A stretch of 64,000 bases of DNA. It comes from Prinsepia uniflora (lineage: Eukaryota > Streptophyta > Magnoliopsida > Rosales > Rosaceae). Position 1 is the stretch's first letter. Each line of letters starts with the position of its first letter. The stretch is from NCBI GenBank assembly GCA_032719365.1, contig CM064871.1, positions 34,569,566-34,633,565 of the forward strand, in the 5' to 3' direction. Positions 1-12,480 of this stretch are shown here, one piece after another. The notes under the pieces are model-generated. The model worked only from the letters and a program-made list of their open reading frames with translations. It did not search any database and was not told where the DNA came from. The position numbers and the translations under genes are program-made.

Positions 1-1700
1 AACCGTTTCATGATTCCAGCATGTGAATATATAAGTAAATCAGAAAACATTTAAGCATGCAAGGGTTTAATGAAATCGGGCCCACTCACAGTACGATCCC
101 GCGGTGAATCTGAGCGTACTGTCCTGTACCGCGATTATCGTACAATTCCTGTCAGTCTAAATCACACGTAAGGGTCACTACAAGTCTTAAACATTTATCC
201 AAAAAGTCCGAAACAGAAACTGGCTCGGGGAAACCGTCCAACACGTTTCCCGAGACAACCGGCCCGACCCTCCTAACTATCTCAGATCAACAGGGTTAAT
301 TCACCAAAAATGTTCAGAATGATGAGAGGAACAAAAGTCATGTTGATCGTGATCGGAGATAAGCCCAACGCGCCCTCACGCGCCGCCCAAAGTGGCTGCG
401 CGTGAAAGTCACGCGCCTGACACTGTAGCTACTACAGTGTCACCTTCTTCACCCGATAGCCTTGCTATTCGGACCTTCAACCCGCGTCCAGACCCGGGTA
501 ATTAACCCTCAATTTCCACTTGATTTCACTCGTATTTGATCCTAACCTGTTCATTAACTATCCAATTTAGGTTCTGAGACATTAATCAATCTCGACAAGT
601 CCCCAATCGACCCATCGACCCGTGATCAACCAATCGGGTCAATCACCATAACTTCCTGGTTTCTAATTCAATTTCCAATTAACTTCACAGACAGCATAAT
701 AGGATCAAAACGACCTAAAATGAACGATCAATTGTGTCTGAAAGTACCTGAAGGTTGTCGTCCCAAGCTCTGCGATTTCTCTGAAAACTGCAGTCACCGT
801 CCCAGCTCACCCATGGCTGATGGCCTTCGATTTCGATGTGGATAAGTTCCAAATACTCCCAGAAGACTAAACCAGGCTTTGGTTTGGTCCAACAATCACC
901 AGAAATTGAAAACCCGATTTCCCTCCAAAATTTCCCGAAATGGTTTCTCTCTGGTTCCTCACCTATTTTCAGTTCTTTCAACAGCAGAGTGAAGCTCATT
1001 CACTTCTCAATCAGTTTTAAACAATTCAAGCCGTCCCAGAGGCTCGTGGAAGCCTTACTGTCCACTGAATTTTTTTCCCCAAAAAATCTTCGAATCTTCA
1101 TTAATCAAATCGACCGTGCATGGTGGATGGTTCAGGCCACGTTCTAAAGCATAAGACACACCTTTCTTTCCAGCACACACTTGCATAAACAATTGTACAC
1201 TGAACCACCGCACATGGTGGTGCCGTCCATGGTCCCCCGCGGTTGCTACAGTAACCAGGGCAAAATGACCAAAATGCCCCTAGTTCAAATAATTACCAAA
1301 ATGCCCTTCACTTTCTAGACCCGTAACTCAGCCATACGAAGTCCGATTTTGGCGTGCCGCATGTCTACGGACTCAGGGCATCGAGACCTACCTAACGGTC
1401 CTTGAGTCATGTGAAAATTAGTTGTCAAACGAAAAGTCAACATTTTCGCCCCTATCGTCCAAATTACGGTATGCCCCTGAACTTCCGATAGACATAACTT
1501 TTTCCCTGATCGTCCGAATTGAACGTGCCACCTGTCTATGGACTCGTGACGTCCCGAACTACGTCACGGTCATTAGTCAAAGTCCATTTGACCGACCAAT
1601 CAAAAAGTCAACAATTTTCCCATACCATTCACAAGAGTAAAAACGTCAATTCATACATTAAATTACAATATTAAAATCCTCGAATTTCCGGGGTGTTACA
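1..1700 (-). mobile_element. Partial LTR, minus orientation, cut by window edge
   Basis: The right end reads ...GGGGTGTTACA, the reverse complement of the family LTR start (TGTAACACCCC...). Going left, the stretch has the same landmarks as the other minus LTRs here: decayed copies of promoter-proximal sequence, the GC-rich hairpin at 398-416 and the CCCACTCACAG block near 85. The 3' end of the LTR lies outside the window. No coding gene is seen; short open frames are not conserved between LTR copies beyond what DNA identity explains. It may be a solo LTR inserted in the element that continues at 1701, but its left TSD cannot be seen. Confidence 0.75.
398..416. repeat. GC-rich perfect hairpin in LTR
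   Basis: GCGCGTGA and TCACGCGC form an 8-bp perfect stem around the loop AAG. The same stem with other loops occurs in other LTRs at 10667-10685, 38429-38447 and 45306-45324. Confidence 0.75.
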
Positions 1701-3025
1701 CTTGAGTTGGACTTCCCTAGAAGACTTGTAGTTTAGCCTAGTAGTAGGATTGGATCGATGGACTGCAAAAGTGAAGCGTGATTGGCTTGTAGGCAGGTCG
1801 TAATCAGTATAGTTACGAGGATGTTTGTGTGCCCTGGAGATACCCTGTGAGGGTGATGGGTACACTATGGTGTTGTTGGGTGGACTTTGGGTGAAGTAGA
1901 GCTCGGCTGATGCCGATGTGGTTGATTGATGGACTTATCGTAGGATGTCGTTGGAAGTACTTAAGGATGTAATCTAAGAGCTGTGTTTTAGGTATTCTAA
2001 AATATCTCTGTTTAATTCAAAGTTTGTAGGGTTGTTGTTGCGTGTGTTTGGTGGTATGCACCATGAGTCTAGTTGGTTGTGATTAGTGCATGTACTTGAG
2101 ATGTGGTCGGATGCGATCAGACGTGCATCGTGATGGTCTGGTGGGGAGTTGGTGATCGTCTTGGTGCCGAGGTATGTTGTTGGTTATCTTGCTGAATCAG
2201 AGCAGTTCCAATGTGATTGACTGGTTGAAACGAGGACTGGATCAGGGTAATCCTGAGTGATCTGTTTGGTTATGGCAGGCTTCAGTGTTGATGTGAGCTA
2301 GATGCTCAGAGCCATGAGTGGGTGGTGGGACCCTGACATTGAGATGTGTGAGCACGGTTAAACAGGTATGTGATAGGGTCCGGTTGCAAGCAGGTAGTGT
2401 GGGACGTGGATGGTGATCCCACAGGTTGACAACGTTGGTGCTTAGTGGAACCACCGGTGAGATGATTGGTTGAGTTAGTGGTATGAGCGAATACGTTGTG
2501 ACTTCAGTGAGGTCGGCACGAATCGCTGACGAAAGTAGTACGGATCGTTGAAAGGGTATTGATGCATGGGAGTACCAAGGTCGGTTGATACTGTCTTAAG
2601 AATTATTTTGCGAGGTGAGATTTGTACCTATTGACGGCAGACTCTGACGATGTACTGAAGCATTGGTACGAGGTACGTTTTACTCGAAAAAGGGTTGAGT
2701 TTGACTGGTAATCCTAGTGAGTCGATTGGTATTGACTAAGCCGTGAGAGTTAGCTGGTGCGACGTTAAAGGTACCACGGATACGAGTTGGAAATGATGAT
2801 TGCCAGCTAGACCGAGGGTTGGTATGAGTTTTTTCGCCTGGTAGAGTAGTGGTGAAAGTTGTGGTGATACTGTTGGTAATAGTTTGGAAACGTCAGGGCT
2901 GGATTGGCAAGTGATGGACATCGGGTAGGAGACCCAGGTGTGAGTTCAGTTGAATTTCCCCCCAGTAAGTTACGGACGTACATTATTCAGAATGTCGGGG
3001 ATGAAATTCTTTTAAAGGGGGGGAT
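1701..3025 (+). mobile_element. Non-coding internal 3' region of an LTR element with polypurine tract
   Basis: G/T-rich sequence without a credible protein. It ends in a GATGAAATTC motif followed by a purine run (AAAGGGGGGGA, about 3014-3024) directly before an LTR start at 3026. That is the expected place of a plus-strand polypurine tract. It resembles the internal regions at 25480-28181 and 55.7-56.1 kb in composition and in its PPT-proximal end. Confidence 0.6.
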
Positions 3026-3513
3026 TGTAACTACCCGTCCCGGAATACGAGATTAGATTAGTGGTTAATTATGGATTAGTGATGTTAATTAGTAATTAGT
3101 TGGACGATTTCGGACGGACGGTGCAAAATGATGATTGTGCCCCTGGAATGGGTAACAGGGTTGACTTTTAGTTCATGCGGGCAAATAGACTTTGACCGAT
3201 GACTGTGACATAGTACGTGACATCACGAGTCCGTAGATTGGTAATTTGGTTGAGGGTAGTTTGGTAATTTTGTTGAAAAGGGCCAAATGGTTGACTTTTT
3301 ATACGACAAGTTATTTTCACGAAGTTTAAGGACCTTTAAGTAGGTCTCGATCCCCTAAATATAACGACAGGTGGCATGTGTCAATTGGAGTTCGGACGAC
3401 AGAGTTATGAGTCTAGGAATATGAGGGGCAAAATGATAATTTGGACGTTAGGGGCAAAATGGTCTTCTGACTGCCTGTGTTTACATTCTGATCAGTGGGT
3501 CAAGGACACCTGT
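3026..3513 (+). mobile_element. Truncated 3' LTR, plus orientation
   Basis: Starts TGTAACTACCCGTCCCGG right after a polypurine tract and matches the first part of the adjacent LTR at 3514. It stops where that second LTR begins. The missing remainder is not found on the far side at 6531, so this is a truncated copy rather than a cleanly split one. Confidence 0.7.
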
Positions 3514-6500
3514 TGTAACGACCCGTCCCGGGAATCGGGATTAGATTAGTTGTTAATGATGGATTAGTGAAGTTAATCGGTGATTAGTTAGATGAGTTCG
3601 GACGGACGGTGCGAAATGACAATTTTACCCCTAGAATTGGGCAAACGGTAGACTTTTAGTTTGGACGGGCAAATGGACTTTGATCGAGGACTGTGACGTA
3701 GTTCGGGACGTCACGAGTTCATAAACATGTGGCACTTCCGATTCCGACAGCCGAGCAGGAAGTTATGACGTTCGGAATTTTGAGGGCACTTAGGTAATAT
3801 TGTTGAATAGGGGCAATTTGTTGACTTTTCTAACGACATGGATTTTTTAAGTAACCCGAGGACCGTTAGATGGGCCTCGATGCTCTGAGTACAACGACAG
3901 GCGGCACGCCGTCATCGGACGTCGGACGGCTTAGTTACGGGTCTGGACATGTAAGGGGTAAAATTGTAATTTGGACATAGAAGGGCAAAATGGTCTTTTT
4001 GGCACCTTGGGATCTGTGAGCAATCAAGTGAGGACACCTGGGGCTGAGGGATTGGATATTTTTTGCTGGAACCACATAATTGAGGACACATGGCCAGCCT
4101 CTAGTGGTTTCTACCAAAATCTCACACGGTTACAATTTTAAATGGGTTAGTCGAGCAGTTGAGAGGAAAATAGAGACTAAGAAACAGATCGACCATTTTC
4201 CATTTGAGGGAGTTGTGTGTGAACTCAGAGGCAGTGAGTGAGTGATCATGGATGAGTTGTGTGCTTGAGTGAGTACCTAGAGGTTTACCTGTGAGTTGCT
4301 TGATCGTGTTAAAGGAAGTTTAGGTGTTGACTGTGTGTGGTAGGTGAGGGAAACCTGAGAAAACGGAGAAGGAATCGTGGACGGTTGTGGAACCTCAATC
4401 GATTAAATTAGTTTAATTTGGTCTGTGGGGGTGATTAGAGATTTGAGGATTGCTTCTTGGACCCTAAGAACCGTGGTGGAGGCCAGAAAGTAGGTAAGCT
4501 TTTGGTTTCCCCTGTTTTTCCAGAATTAGTTCAGTTGGAAAGTCGTGGGTTTTGGAGAGATGTTGAGTCGTTTTATTGGTCCTTACAGTTGTAGGAAGTC
4601 ACTTTTGAGCCAAGGTTTTGAACTCGTGCCCTGAGAAAACTGGTGGTGGTCGGGATCAGGGATTGGAATTTTCTGGGTTTTGGTTCGAAGATTGGGAGGT
4701 AAGTATCAAGGTTCCTTTTCGTGTTTTAATTAGTGGAATAAATCCCAAATTTAAGGACGAAGCTTACGGTGTAGAAAGGACTGAAAAATGGTTGGAAATG
4801 GGTGAAAACCGGCCTCGCCTACTCGGTTGGTCCGGACCGGTCTAGACCGGTCTGAATCGGGTTGGCTGGAGGTTGACGATAATGAACAGTGCCAGCGCGG
4901 GGCTCCCACTGTTCATCATCGTCAACCTACAAACCCTCTAAAGTGTTTTGGACAAGTTTGGAAGTCTCGGAGCCGACGATTGACCAAGGAGAGCCATATT
5001 GTACGCGTATCGAGGCGACAGCACGAACGATCTGTGAGTTTTGTGATGCCTTGAGTGCATTTTGGTGTGTGTTTACGTATGGGCACGTTCTTCGAGGTTT
5101 TTGGGTTTTATACGTGCTTATACGTACTTACGCTTTCGGTTTTCATGAAATATTTTTGAAAAGGTAAAACCGAGCATGAGACCCATTTGGATTTGGTTTT
5201 GACTCGGGCATGAGACCCTATTGACGACCCATAGATCTAAGTCGTGGTCGCGACGGGTGCTGTGTGCACGGCGACGGATGACGTGACGCTCGCCTCCGGA
5301 GAGGTCACGATGCACGCCCCGTTGTCGAGAAGCCACTAGAGGCTCGACTTCGGAGTGATGACGGTTTAGAGGATCGATTAGCGACGTGTACACCATGGTC
5401 TCAAGATGGTCGCGGCAGTGATGTGTTCACGACGACATACCAGGATTGAGAGCGGGCCTGGATTGATGGTTGCATGCATCACTATGATTGGGATCGTGAC
5501 TGACCCTGAGATATCGAGCTCGATGCCCCGTTGATTTACGAGTTCGGGCTCGATGCCCAGTTCATTGTGAAATCGGGCTAGAGGCCCTATTGAGTCTTAT
5601 GTTCAGGCTGGAGGCCCAGTTGCTTTGTGTTATCGGGCGTGAGTCCCGTTTTATGATTTTGTTTACTTGTATGTATATACCCTCCTTACGAGATTATTGA
5701 ATGGTCTCCTCCAGACGTCGACCTGGAAAGTCACGATCCACATACCAGAGTGGGTATCCCCATAGGGATCCCATTCCAAGAGTGAGGGTTATGATGTGGT
5801 TCCGGACCAGATTCCGGAGAGATGATCGAACTACGTTCGAAGATGAGCCTCCTAGATGGAGAATTCCAGGGAAAAGACTCGGAGTGAGACCCTGAGTAGT
5901 ATGCGTACTTATATATATAGAGACATCGTGACTATATCGGGGATTTGTTCCCTAGGGGCTGTGTGCCTCGAGTTGGCATCTTCGCTGGAAGTGCCTAGGA
6001 TGGGTTATATATGTATATATGTATATGTGTTCAAGATTTCACCGAGATGACATTGGGATGAGGCCCACGCGTATTGGTTTTGGGCTGAGACCCTTATGAG
6101 ATGGTTTTGGGACGAGTTCCCACGTGTTTTGCTTTGGACGGAGTTCCCATGTATTGATTTAAGGATTTCGGGCCAAGGCCCAAATGGTTTGCTGGTTCAT
6201 GATGGTTTATGGGGACCGGGCATGAACCCTAGAAATGGTTTTTGAATGCATGCATATGTTTTTAATGAAGGGATAAAGGTCTTTTATGAAAATGTTTTAT
6301 AAAATATTTGTTTTGTCCACTCACAGCTTTTGTGTTTTGAATGCCCTTCAGGTTGATCACGGATGACGACTGTAGTAGAGACGAGACATCGCCTTCCTCC
6401 TTCGGATCCTGGTGTACTCTGATAGCACGGTTGGGCAAAAGACGGAAATATCCCTGGTCTGACACTTCGTGTCATACGGGAGCAGGCACGTCCCACGCTA

Positions 6501-6530
6501 ATCCCGAGGGATTTGGGATGGGTCCTGTCA
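3514..6530 (+). mobile_element. Complete-looking LTR, plus orientation (~3.0 kb)
   Basis: Begins TGTAACGACCCGTCCCGG and ends GGGATGGGTCCTGTCA, the two family termini. No primer binding site follows at 6531, so it is a solo or 3' LTR. The 5 bases before it (CCTGT) do not match the 5 bases after it (TGTCG), so the right flank was probably lost when the neighbouring repeat was joined. The GTCCACTCACAGCTTTTGTG block and the CCCTTCAGG motif near 6315-6352 recur in all LTRs of this family and mark the downstream part of the LTR. Confidence 0.8.
5515..6190 (+). repeat. Series of short GGGC/GCCC-type hairpins in LTR
   Basis: Irregularly spaced short inverted repeats, each introduced by TCGGG or TTTGGG. 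Examples are GGGA...TCCC at 6109-6121 and GGGCC-AA-GGCCC at 6170-6181. Arms differ between units but still pair. Equivalent series lie at 24.37-25.15 kb, 37.68-37.88 kb and 57.5-58.2 kb. Confidence 0.6.
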
Positions 6531-7438
6531 TGTCGTGTTGGGTTCGTGTCGTGTCATGAACTCTATTTTACCCATTTATGCCAAACTCGAACCGTTTAAT
6601 AATCGTGTCAAGAATGTCCAACTCAAATCTGACATGTTAATAACCCGCGTAATCCGCGTAACCCCTGTAACCCATTTAATAAACAGGTCGTACTCATAAC
6701 TCAATTAACCTATGACCCGTTTGACCCGTTTAACATGTTGAACTTTGTTGATGCAAAATTGTACCAACGAGATTGTAAATACACACACGCACATCAAGAC
6801 ACAAGAACATACGTGGTTCACCCAAGTCGAGCTACGTCGACGGTGTTGCCTCACTCTCATTAATAATATAATGATATTATTTGTTCAAGTATAGGAAGTT
6901 TAGAACCTTTAGAGAGAGAAAGTAGAGAGAAAGGATAGGGAGGTCCCTTTTAATGGGAGTGTGGCTCCCTATTTATAGAATTTGTCTACGGTTTAGGTTA
7001 GGGAAATGGTGATGGGCTTTGAGGCATGGGCCTTGTGTGATCTTTGAGTTCTTCTGGTGTACTTATCCCGTGGTCCAGTGTAGTATTTTGACAGGCCCGT
7101 TACTTGGTCAGATGTCACATCAACAAACTTATTTAAATTATATGATTTAATAGGTATTTAAGTAGGTAAATGGGTAGATATATGGGTTAGTAATGACACG
7201 TTTATTAAATAGGTCAATATATAAGCCAATATACGGATTAACTTGTTAATCCGAAATCTACCCATTTATTAAACGGGTTAACAGGTCATTATACGGGTTA
7301 ACAAGTTGACCCGAAATCCACCCGTTTATTAAACGGGTCATAACGGGTTGACCCGAAAATGACTCAAAATTTTAATCGTGCGGGTTGACCCGGATAAATC
7401 TCGTGCGGATTTCGAGTCGTGTCAAAAATTGCCACTCT
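6531..7438. mobile_element. Degenerate ACCCGTTT/AACGGGTT-rich transposon-like repeat
   Basis: Built of many copies of ACCCGTTT, ACGGGTTAAC and related words. The right end reads GTCGTGTCAAAAATTGCCACTC, the kind of terminus seen in a common group of non-autonomous plant DNA repeats (from memory). The left end begins abruptly inside TGTCGTGTTGGG, directly at an LTR end, so it is probably truncated there. No protein is encoded. It abuts the broken end of the CACTA transposase and is interrupted by a small solo LTR. Confidence 0.45.
6746..7125. mobile_element. 380-bp solo LTR with AACTT target-site duplication
   Basis: Starts TGTTGATG and ends CATCAACA, with TG...CA termini and matching inverted ends. 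It is flanked on both sides by AACTT (6741-6745 and 7126-7130). A TATA-like CTATTTATAG lies near 6970. The size and ends suit a small Ty1/copia-type solo LTR or a TRIM remnant. It belongs to a different family from the large LTRs in this window. Confidence 0.8.
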
Positions 7439-9151
7439 TACTTGTAGGTACCTAACATTCTGCAACGACATAGTACAGGTATTAGGAATAGTTTATACCT
7501 TTCGATTGGGTACATCCAACGAAATTGAACTGGGCTAGTTAGGATTGCCTCGTCTGGAAGATGTATTAGTAGGTGAACCATTACATCATAAAATGTTGGT
7601 AGAAATATTTGCTCAAGTCGACGCATAATATAGACAATGTCCTCTTTAATTGCTTCGAGGTCCACCTTCACTAGAGACTTGGAACATAGTATCTGGAAAA
7701 GATGAGACAAATAAACTACCGTCTCAAAAACTTTAGGCTGTAAATAAGGCCGAATGCCAATCGGAATGAGTCGTTGTAACAAAATGTGGTAGTCGTGACT
7801 TTTCATGCCAGATAGGGTGCTACCATCAGTGCTAATATTTCGGGAAATGTTGCCTGCATAACCATCGGGAAATTTCACACTCTGCAACCACTTAAGAAAT
7901 TTTTTCTTATTTTCTAGCGTAAGTGTATAATCCGGATGAGCCATGCTATATTTACCATTCACAACTTTTGGCCACAAATGTCGCCGAATGTCCATCTCTT
8001 GCATACCCAGACGAGTTTTTTTGGTGTCTTTTGACTTCCCCTCAATAGGTAAAATTGTTCCGACAAGACTCTCGACAACATTCTTCTCAATATGCATGAG
8101 ATCCCCGATGTGCCTGATTTTCAATTTTGACCAATATGGCAACCGGAAAAATATAATTTTTTTCGTCCAGTTTTCTTGTTCGGCAGGTTTTGGGCCTTTT
8201 GTGATGAATATGAGAATACTGTTTAAGATTTCCAGTATCTCTTCACCGGACCTCTCCCTTGGTCGTACCCGTAACTCTGTTTTACCATCGAATGACTCAG
8301 CCTGCATACGCCATCGATGATCTAAGGGTAAAAATCGTCTCGCACCTAGATAACATACCTTTGATGCATGCCAAAAGGATGTTGTATCTAGTTCGCATGT
8401 CGGACAAGCAAGATAACCTTTGGTGCTCCATCCCGCGAGCATCTAGTAAGCAGGAAAATCATTAATTGTCCACATTACATCCGCGCGTAGTGTGAATGTT
8501 TCTCCACTGAACTTGTGGTAGGTTCGAACACCATTTTCCCATAAATCCACATGCTCATCAATCAATGGCCGCAAATAAATGTCGATTGAATTACACGGCC
8601 ATTTGGGCCCCGGTATTAAAGTACTAAGAATTGTGATTTTTTTTTTTCATGTATCTCCAATGTGGCAAGTTATACGGAACTAAAACTACATGCCAAGTGT
8701 TATAGGGCCAACTTCCAAAAGGATTAAAACCGTCAGTAGCAAGTCCTAATCTGATATTTCTTAGCTCCGATGGAAAATTAGGATACATCTTATCAAATTC
8801 CTTCCAATCATCTCCATCGGCCGGATGCCTTAGTGAATCAACATCAGTGTGTTCATTTTTATGCCACCTCATATCACGAGCTGTGTGAGAAGACATGAAG
8901 AATCTTTGTAATCTTGGTTTTAGTGGAAAATAGCACAACACCTTATTTGGAATTTTATTCTTTTGAAACCTAGGCTCATTGCACACAGGACGTTTTTCGA
9001 GATGCTCGAATTCATCGTAAAACAATGCACAGTTGTCCGTACATGCGTGAATCTTCACATACCCTAAACCAAGATCCTTCAAAAGTTTTTTCGAGATATA
9101 ATGATCTTTAGGGAGACTGTTATCTTCAGGGAGAATTTGGGTGATGATGTC
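7438..9151 (-). pseudogene. CACTA TNP2 transposase, C-terminal part, broken
   Basis: Minus-strand remains of the transposase that cuts and joins CACTA ends in the nucleus. Near 9.1-9.0 kb the frame contains LGLGYVKIHACTDNC, near 8.8 kb HTDVDSLRHPADGDDWKEFD, and near 8.4 kb AGWSTKGYLACPTC, all typical of the TNP2 (Transposase_21) family. Near 7.6-7.45 kb the frame has VMVHLLIHLPDEA and FRWMYPIERY, typical of DUF4218, which is then cut off. Breaks: a frame change at the poly-T run near 8638-8647, an in-frame stop just upstream of the methionine at 8442, the solo LTR at 9152, and the truncation at 7438. Confidence 0.85.
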
Positions 9152-10666
9152 TATAACGACCCGGACTTTCGGAAAAGGAAAATTTGGAAAATTTGAAGAA
9201 AAATACGATTTTGCCCCTAGAAATTGGGCGAATGGTTGACTTTTGGCTCGAGCGGTCAAACGGCCTTTGACCGATGACTGTGACGTACTTCGGGACGTCA
9301 TGAGTTCATAGACAGGTGGCACGTCCGATTCCGACATTCGAAGAGGAAGTTATGATGTTCGGAAGTCCAAGGGCGTTTTCGTAATTTGGACGAAAATGGG
9401 GAAAATGGTGACTTTTTGATTGACCACTAATTTTCACACAATTCAAGGACCGTTAGGTAGGTCTCGAGATGCTAAATCCGTAGACAGGTGGCACACGTCA
9501 ATCGGAGTTCGGTTGACCGAGTTACGGGTCTAGAAGCGTGAAGGACATTTTGGTAAATTTGTGAAGAAGGGAAAAATAGTAATTTTGCACAAGGACACTG
9601 TTTGAAACCGGGAGGCAGGAGCTGAACCACCGTGCTTGGGTGGTCTGTCCAAGGGATTGTTTATTTGTTGGTGGCTTTGGGTGTGAGTGTGTGCAAGTGT
9701 GGTGTTTGGGACACTTAAACTATGTGTGGGTGTGGTTGAAACAAGTGCACAGTGTGTGGGTTGGTGTTTTTAAAACGGTGCTGGTGTTTTTGAGGTGAAA
9801 AAAAAACAAACAGAGACAGTGGAGGCAAGTGCCCAGTATGTGAGATTGTGTGATGGTGGGAAACTTAAAAAAAATGAAGTAGTGTGTTTGGAAATGGAGA
9901 GGGAAACAGAACACAGAGCACGGGCATGTAGTGGACTGGGAATACGGTGCTAGTGCTTCTAAAAATTGAAAAAAAAAACAGAGACTTTGAGCAGGGCGTG
10001 ATCGACTTTCCCAAGGCCGAATTGAGAGAAATTGTGAATGGGAAAGGGATCAAAGTGGGAAATAGCAGAGTGTTGAGATTGAGAGAGGAAGGAAAGGGAG
10101 GAAAATGTGAGAGGAGAGTTCAAAAACCCGAAACCTTCTTTTGTATGAATTCATATTCGAATTTTCAGTTTTAGGCCAGTCCAAGTCTAATTGAGGTGAG
10201 ATTATGTCTTCTGGAATCCTAATTAGTCGATCCAAATCAAGTATTGCAAGGTTCGAAGCCCATTGAGCTAAGAACAGACATGGCGGAGCTTGGAAATTCG
10301 AAGGATTGAGTCGCATAATTGGAGGCGTTGGACGATGCAATTGAGCTTTAAAATAAGTTTGTGATAATCATACGAAGCTGTTGGCTGGATCAATTGAAGA
10401 AAACGATGAGGATTGATGAACTTCAAGGATGAACAGTGCACGTCTGCTCTTCGATGTTTCGACTTCGAATCGCCTGGATTAAGGTAAGTTATCACAGATT
10501 TGAGGTCGCAGAGCCCTAATTAAATACATGGCGATCCTACTGAATGATTGAATTGATGAAATTAACTTGGAATTGGCAGAATCCTAGCCGGGTCACGCCG
10601 CTGGCCAACTGGACCCGTTTATCAGTCAAACGGGTTGGGACGACGACTGTACAATCACTGTAGCAG

Positions 10667-10685
10667 GCGCGTGAGTTTCACGCGC
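10667..10685. repeat. GC-rich perfect hairpin in LTR
   Basis: GCGCGTGA and TCACGCGC pair perfectly around GTT. This is the same element as at 398-416, 38429-38447 and 45306-45324. Confidence 0.8.
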
Positions 10686-11705
10686 AGCCACTTACGGCGG
10701 CGCGTGGTCTCGATTCTCGAGGTGAGTTCAACACGACTTTTGTCCTATACAATGTAACGAACATTTTAGCGTTGATTTCGGATTAATCGGACACCGTTTC
10801 GATGTTGTTTCGAGGATCTGAAGGTTTATGTTACGTTTTTAACTAACGTTTAATTCCCGGAAAATTATCGGAAATTAGTATGATGTTATTTGAGTCCTTA
10901 GTGACAAGAATGATTCCGGACAGGATTTGAGATTCCTGAAAAATGTCGAAAATTACGGGAATGCGTGCAGCACGAAAACAGGCGTTATGGACGGTGTGTG
11001 AGTGGACTTTGCTTTCAAAATTAAATGCATGCATAAATGTTTCTATGATTTCTATGACCATGATTATGACTTGTGATAATTACGATTTTCGTATTTATAT
11101 GTATTTTGGTAGGCAATACGTAACTGCACGTATTTCGAGACTATAGTTTCTCTTATGTTTTGATGATGATTTGATGAACGATTTTACATGATTTGTGCGT
11201 ATGATGTTTTAAGGATGTTTTGATTATGATTGTGAGTATGACTTACGGTGTTGACACAGATTTCGAGAGTATTACGGATTTGCGTGTTTTACTAGATTTC
11301 GAGTACATTGCGTTTTCATCAAGGTTTTGATGCCTTGACTTTCGAATTTGAAATGTGATTTGATTTGACTTTGGGATTTGAAATGATTTCAAAGATTTAA
11401 AACGGATTTTGGAAAAGGTGATTTCGGGCTTGATGCCCAGGGCATAAAAGTAATTTTGATGAACGAGATTCGGATTTCGGAAACTTGAAAGTGGATTTTT
11501 GGTTTGGGTTCGAAATGACGGTTCCGGATGCCGGCTTACGAAATCATTATTGCGAATTCGAATTCGGGAATGGATGACGGATATGATTAGGGATTTGAAT
11601 GTGAAATTCGGACATGAGTCATGTTATGACAAAATGTGATTTCAGATTGGATTTGGAATTTGGATCATGATGGATCTTGGATTGTTGTGATTTACAAATG
11701 GTTTT

Positions 11706-11931
11706 GGGTTTAAAGACCCGGTGCTATCACTGGATAATGTTTTGAGTTTAAAGACTCGGTTAATTGATGATGGGGGAGGGCCCTTGATGAGTTTAAAGAC
11801 TCGGTTACTGTTTTGAGTTTAAAGACTCAGTATGATACCCCCCGAGGCCTATTGATTATGTTCTGAGTTTAAAGACTCATTGATATCCCGGGAAGGCTTG
11901 ATTATGCGCATGGTTTTGAGTTTAAAGACTC
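11706..11931. repeat. Array of six GAGTTTAAAGACTC-type palindromes
   Basis: Units start at 11706, 11744, 11789, 11815, 11865 and 11918. The first is GGGTTTAAAGACCC and the other five are GAGTTTAAAGACTC, so the second arm position switches from G paired with C to A paired with T. Spacers differ in length and sequence, so this is not a simple tandem repeat. Related arrays lie at 18241-18431 and 33122-33315. Confidence 0.9.
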
Positions 11932-12480
11932 GGGCGCACTTGAGATCCAGCAGATTGATTAACTTCTGAAGTATTTTTGATTTCCGATGTTTTCAGAAGT
12001 GTTGGGTAATGACCCGGTTTATATGGTTTGATGGATTTGGATTGTGTTGTGTACTTGGATTTGATTCATGGTTTTAGGCTGAGGCCCTGTGTTTATGTCT
12101 ACGGGCTAAGATCCGAAGGTTAAGAAACGGAAAATGATTTTGATTTTCATACACGGTTTTCTTATGTTGGAAATGAAATGGATTGCGAAACGATTTTCGA
12201 ATGCATGCATTGGTTTTACGTGGAGGGTAGAAATGTCTTTCTGTAACTATTTTATAAACTGATTCATTTTTGTCCACTCACACCTTTTGTGTTTTTATTG
12301 GCCCTCCAGGTCGTGGCACGTTGATCGAGGTTGATCGAGAGACGGAGGTATGAGTGAGTACGTGTGTGGCTATCCTTGGTTTGGCCAGTACTGAGGGTAA
12401 TTTGGGAACTTCAGTCGACTTGCCAGACGGGAGCAAGACCGGGCACGGTTATCAATGTCCCTTCAGGGGCGGTCCTGTCA

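Larger units (their letters stand above)
9152..12480 (+). mobile_element. Solo LTR inside the CACTA transposase (TSD ATGTC)
   Basis: Starts TATAACGACCCGG (the usual TG is TA here) and ends GGTCCTGTCA. The 5-bp duplication ATGTC flanks it at 9147-9151 and 12481-12485. Reading across the gap with one copy of the duplication keeps the transposase in frame, which confirms a clean insertion followed by LTR-LTR recombination. It has no internal region, primer binding site or protein. It contains the GC-rich hairpin at 10667-10685 and the palindrome array at 11706-11931. Confidence 0.93.

Noticed and set aside
3026..6530. Tandem LTR pair as one element with two LTRs
   Set aside because: The first copy is only ~490 bp and directly touches the second, with no internal region or primer site between them.
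11706..11931. Direct repeats with spacers, CRISPR-like in outline
   Set aside because: Plant nuclear DNA, 14-base dyads, unequal spacers and no cas genes.
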